Below are positions 6,033-7,319 of a stretch of 7,319 nucleotides of DNA, one piece after another. The translations under genes were made by a program, and so were the position numbers. Under the pieces are notes generated by a model. The model ran no database searches. It was not told the DNA's origin and saw only the letters and a program-made list of their open reading frames with translations. The DNA comes from Bryobacterales bacterium. Its GTDB lineage: Bacteria > Acidobacteriota > Terriglobia > Bryobacterales > Bryobacteraceae. The stretch spans positions 1-7,319 of the forward strand of contig DNFG01000224.1 of the NCBI GenBank assembly GCA_003487005.1. The letters are read 5' to 3'. Numbering within the stretch: the stretch's first letter is position 1; every line of letters starts with the position of its first letter.

Positions 6033-7319
6033 ATGAACAGACGCAGCTTCGTTCAGACCAGTCTGGCAGCGGGGACGGCGGCCCAGGCGGCGCCCCGGGA
6101 GGGCGCACTGGCTCCCGGATTCACTCCGGTGGATCAGCCGAACGTAATCTGGCTGTTCAGCGACCAGCACCGGGCGCAGGCGATCGCCTCGAACGGCGAT
6201 CCGAACGTCTCGACGCCCAACATGGACCGGATGGCCGTGGACGGGGTGACTTTCAGAAACGCGATCTCGGGATTTCCGCTGTGCTGTCCGTTCCGGGGGT
6301 CGCTGTTAACAGGACTCTATGCACACAAGGCGGTGCCGGGACACGAGCACCCGTTGCCCAAAGGCCAGCCGACGATCGCACAGCCGTTCAAGGAGGCCGG
6401 GTATCACACGGCCTGGTTCGGCAAGTGGCACCTGGGCGGCTTCCACGAGCGCAACGGGCGGGCGGCCCACTACATCATGCCGCAGGAGATGCGTGGCGGG
6501 TTTGACACATGGGTGGGTTACGAGAACAACAATTCGCAGTGGGATTGCTGGGTCCACGGCGGCCAGGGCAGGGACGCATTCCATTACCGGCTGCCGGGCT
6601 ATGAAACCGACGAGTTGACCAACCTGTTCATCCGGCACCTGAAGGAGCGCGCGGCGGCGAAGAAGGCGGGCAAGCGGCAGCCGTTCTTCGCGGCTCTCTC
6701 GGTGCAGCCACCGCATGACCCCTACCAGGCTCCGGAAGAATACATGCACCGGTACCGGGCCGGGGCACTGGAATTGCGCCCAAACGTGCCGCGCTCGCGG
6801 GAGATCGAGTTGCGGGCACGCCGGGAGTTGTGCGGCTACTACGCCATGGTCGACAACTGGGACCACAACATCGGACGGATCCGGAGGGCGCTGGACGAAC
6901 TCGGGCTCGCGTTCGAGACGCACATTGTTCATCTGTCGGACCACGGCGACATGCTGGGCTCGCACGGGCAATTCCGGAAGATGAATCCGTACGAGGAATC
7001 GATCCGGGTTCCGTTCCAGATTTGCGGGGAGCAGCCGCGCTATCAACAGCGGGCGGTGGGATACAACGATGTCTTCATCAATGCGCCGGACATCGCGCCG
7101 ACAACGCTGGGGCTGTGCGGGATCAGGAAGCCGGACTGGATGCAGGGGCAGGACCTGTCGGGATGGCGGCGGCTGGACCGGCCGCGTCCGGCCAAGCCGG
7201 ATTCGGCCTATCTGCAGACGGTGATTCCGACGGGGCATGGCGAAAGCGTGAATAAGCCGTACCGGGGGGTGGTGACCGCAGATGGGTGGAAGTACGCCTG
7301 TTTCGAGGGGATGTCGTAT
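6033..7319 (+). CDS. Sulfatase, Cys-type, Tat-like signal, C-terminus outside window
   Basis: An open reading frame of 429 codons continues through the right edge; family members are usually about 450-550 residues, so the C-terminal part is missing. It encodes an alkaline-phosphatase-fold sulfatase that hydrolyses sulfate esters, probably outside the cytoplasm. The N-terminus MNRRSFVQTSLAAG carries a twin-arginine motif (R3-R4) with a short, weakly hydrophobic stretch. Metal-site and active-site segments: FSDQHR (42-47, D44), the sulfatase signature LCCPFRGSLLTG (83-94), in which C84 would become formylglycine, GKWHLG (130-135, K131 and H133), PPHDPY (226-231), LSDHGDMLGSHG (301-312, D303 and H304) and KMNPYEESIRVP (316-327). 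The signature has Phe at the x of CxPxR, where Ser or Ala is usual, and the first metal-site Asp of the common DD pair is Ser. Start ATG 6033; an adjacent in-frame TTG at 6030 would give a better 9-nt spacing. A formylglycine-generating enzyme is required and is not seen here. Substrate unknown. Confidence 0.93.
   Translation, partial: MNRRSFVQTSLAAGTAAQAAPREGALAPGFTPVDQPNVIWLFSDQHRAQAIASNGDPNVSTPNMDRMAVDGVTFRNAISGFPLCCPFRGSLLTGLYAHKAVPGHEHPLPKGQPTIAQPFKEAGYHTAWFGKWHLGGFHERNGRAAHYIMPQEMRGGFDTWVGYENNNSQWDCWVHGGQGRDAFHYRLPGYETDELTNLFIRHLKERAAAKKAGKRQPFFAALSVQPPHDPYQAPEEYMHRYRAGALELRPNVPRSREIELRARRELCGYYAMVDNWDHNIGRIRRALDELGLAFETHIVHLSDHGDMLGSHGQFRKMNPYEESIRVPFQICGEQPRYQQRAVGYNDVFINAPDIAPTTLGLCGIRKPDWMQGQDLSGWRRLDRPRPAKPDSAYLQTVIPTGHGESVNKPYRGVVTADGWKYACFEGMSY

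Noticed and set aside
6306..7238. Long minus-strand open frame (310 codons) opposite the sulfatase
   Set aside because: It is antisense to a sulfatase with intact motifs across its whole length. The Arg/Pro/His-rich composition is typical of a shadow frame in GC-rich DNA.
1..7319. Defence island, phage, insertion sequence, CRISPR, toxin-antitoxin or tRNA signals
   Set aside because: I looked on both strands and found no regular repeat-spacer array, transposase motifs, tRNA-like folds or known defence domains. All substantial open reading frames are explained by housekeeping or accessory metabolic and signalling families.

Overview
The window is GC-rich (visibly about 60-65%), has dense gene packing and a strong preference for G/C-ending codons. 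The mix of genes points to a soil-type Acidobacteriota, most likely of the Solibacter/Bryobacter kind: a DinB-fold protein with the ...AEHTQRHLGQL... ending, a Tat-exported aldo/keto reductase, a Tat-type sulfatase and a large hybrid sensor kinase. This placement is inference from protein style; no rRNA or other marker is present.

Layout. (1) 1-211, minus strand: a cold-shock-domain protein whose 3' end leaves the window. A perfect 17-bp inverted repeat sits exactly at the window edge, inside its last codons. (2) 212-468: a non-coding divergent region with only weak promoter candidates. (3) 469-1260, plus: an enoyl-CoA hydratase/isomerase-family protein whose best start is a GTG with a good ribosome binding site. 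(4) 1253-1747, minus: a DinB_2-type putative metal-binding protein, convergent with and overlapping the previous gene by 8 bp. (5) 1748-1930: a divergent leader holding a 7-bp hairpin and a small GAAA-loop hairpin. (6) 1931-2758 and 2755-2979, plus: a HAD-family phosphatase and a 74-residue membrane protein that starts with TTG inside the phosphatase stop (TTGA), so they are probably translationally coupled. (7) 3033-3917, plus: a Tat-exported aldo/keto reductase. (8) 3895-5943, minus: a hybrid histidine kinase with a periplasmic solute-binding sensor, convergent with the reductase and overlapping it by 23 bp. (9) 5944-6032: a short divergent promoter region. (10) 6033-7319, plus: a Cys-type sulfatase with a Tat-like signal, cut by the right edge of the window.

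How the genes may work together. Only the phosphatase/membrane-protein pair, and perhaps the reductase 53 bp downstream, looks like an operon. The kinase and the sulfatase share one 89-bp divergent promoter region, which makes sensing of a small periplasmic ligand linked to sulfatase expression a reasonable but untested idea. The reductase, the kinase sensor domain and the sulfatase all appear to act outside the cytoplasm. I see no mobile element, CRISPR array, tRNA or rRNA, and no clear sign of a new multi-gene system. The most unusual items are the edge inverted repeat, the missing catalytic glutamate in the hydratase-family protein, the TTGA-coupled membrane protein, and the variant active-site motifs of the reductase and sulfatase.
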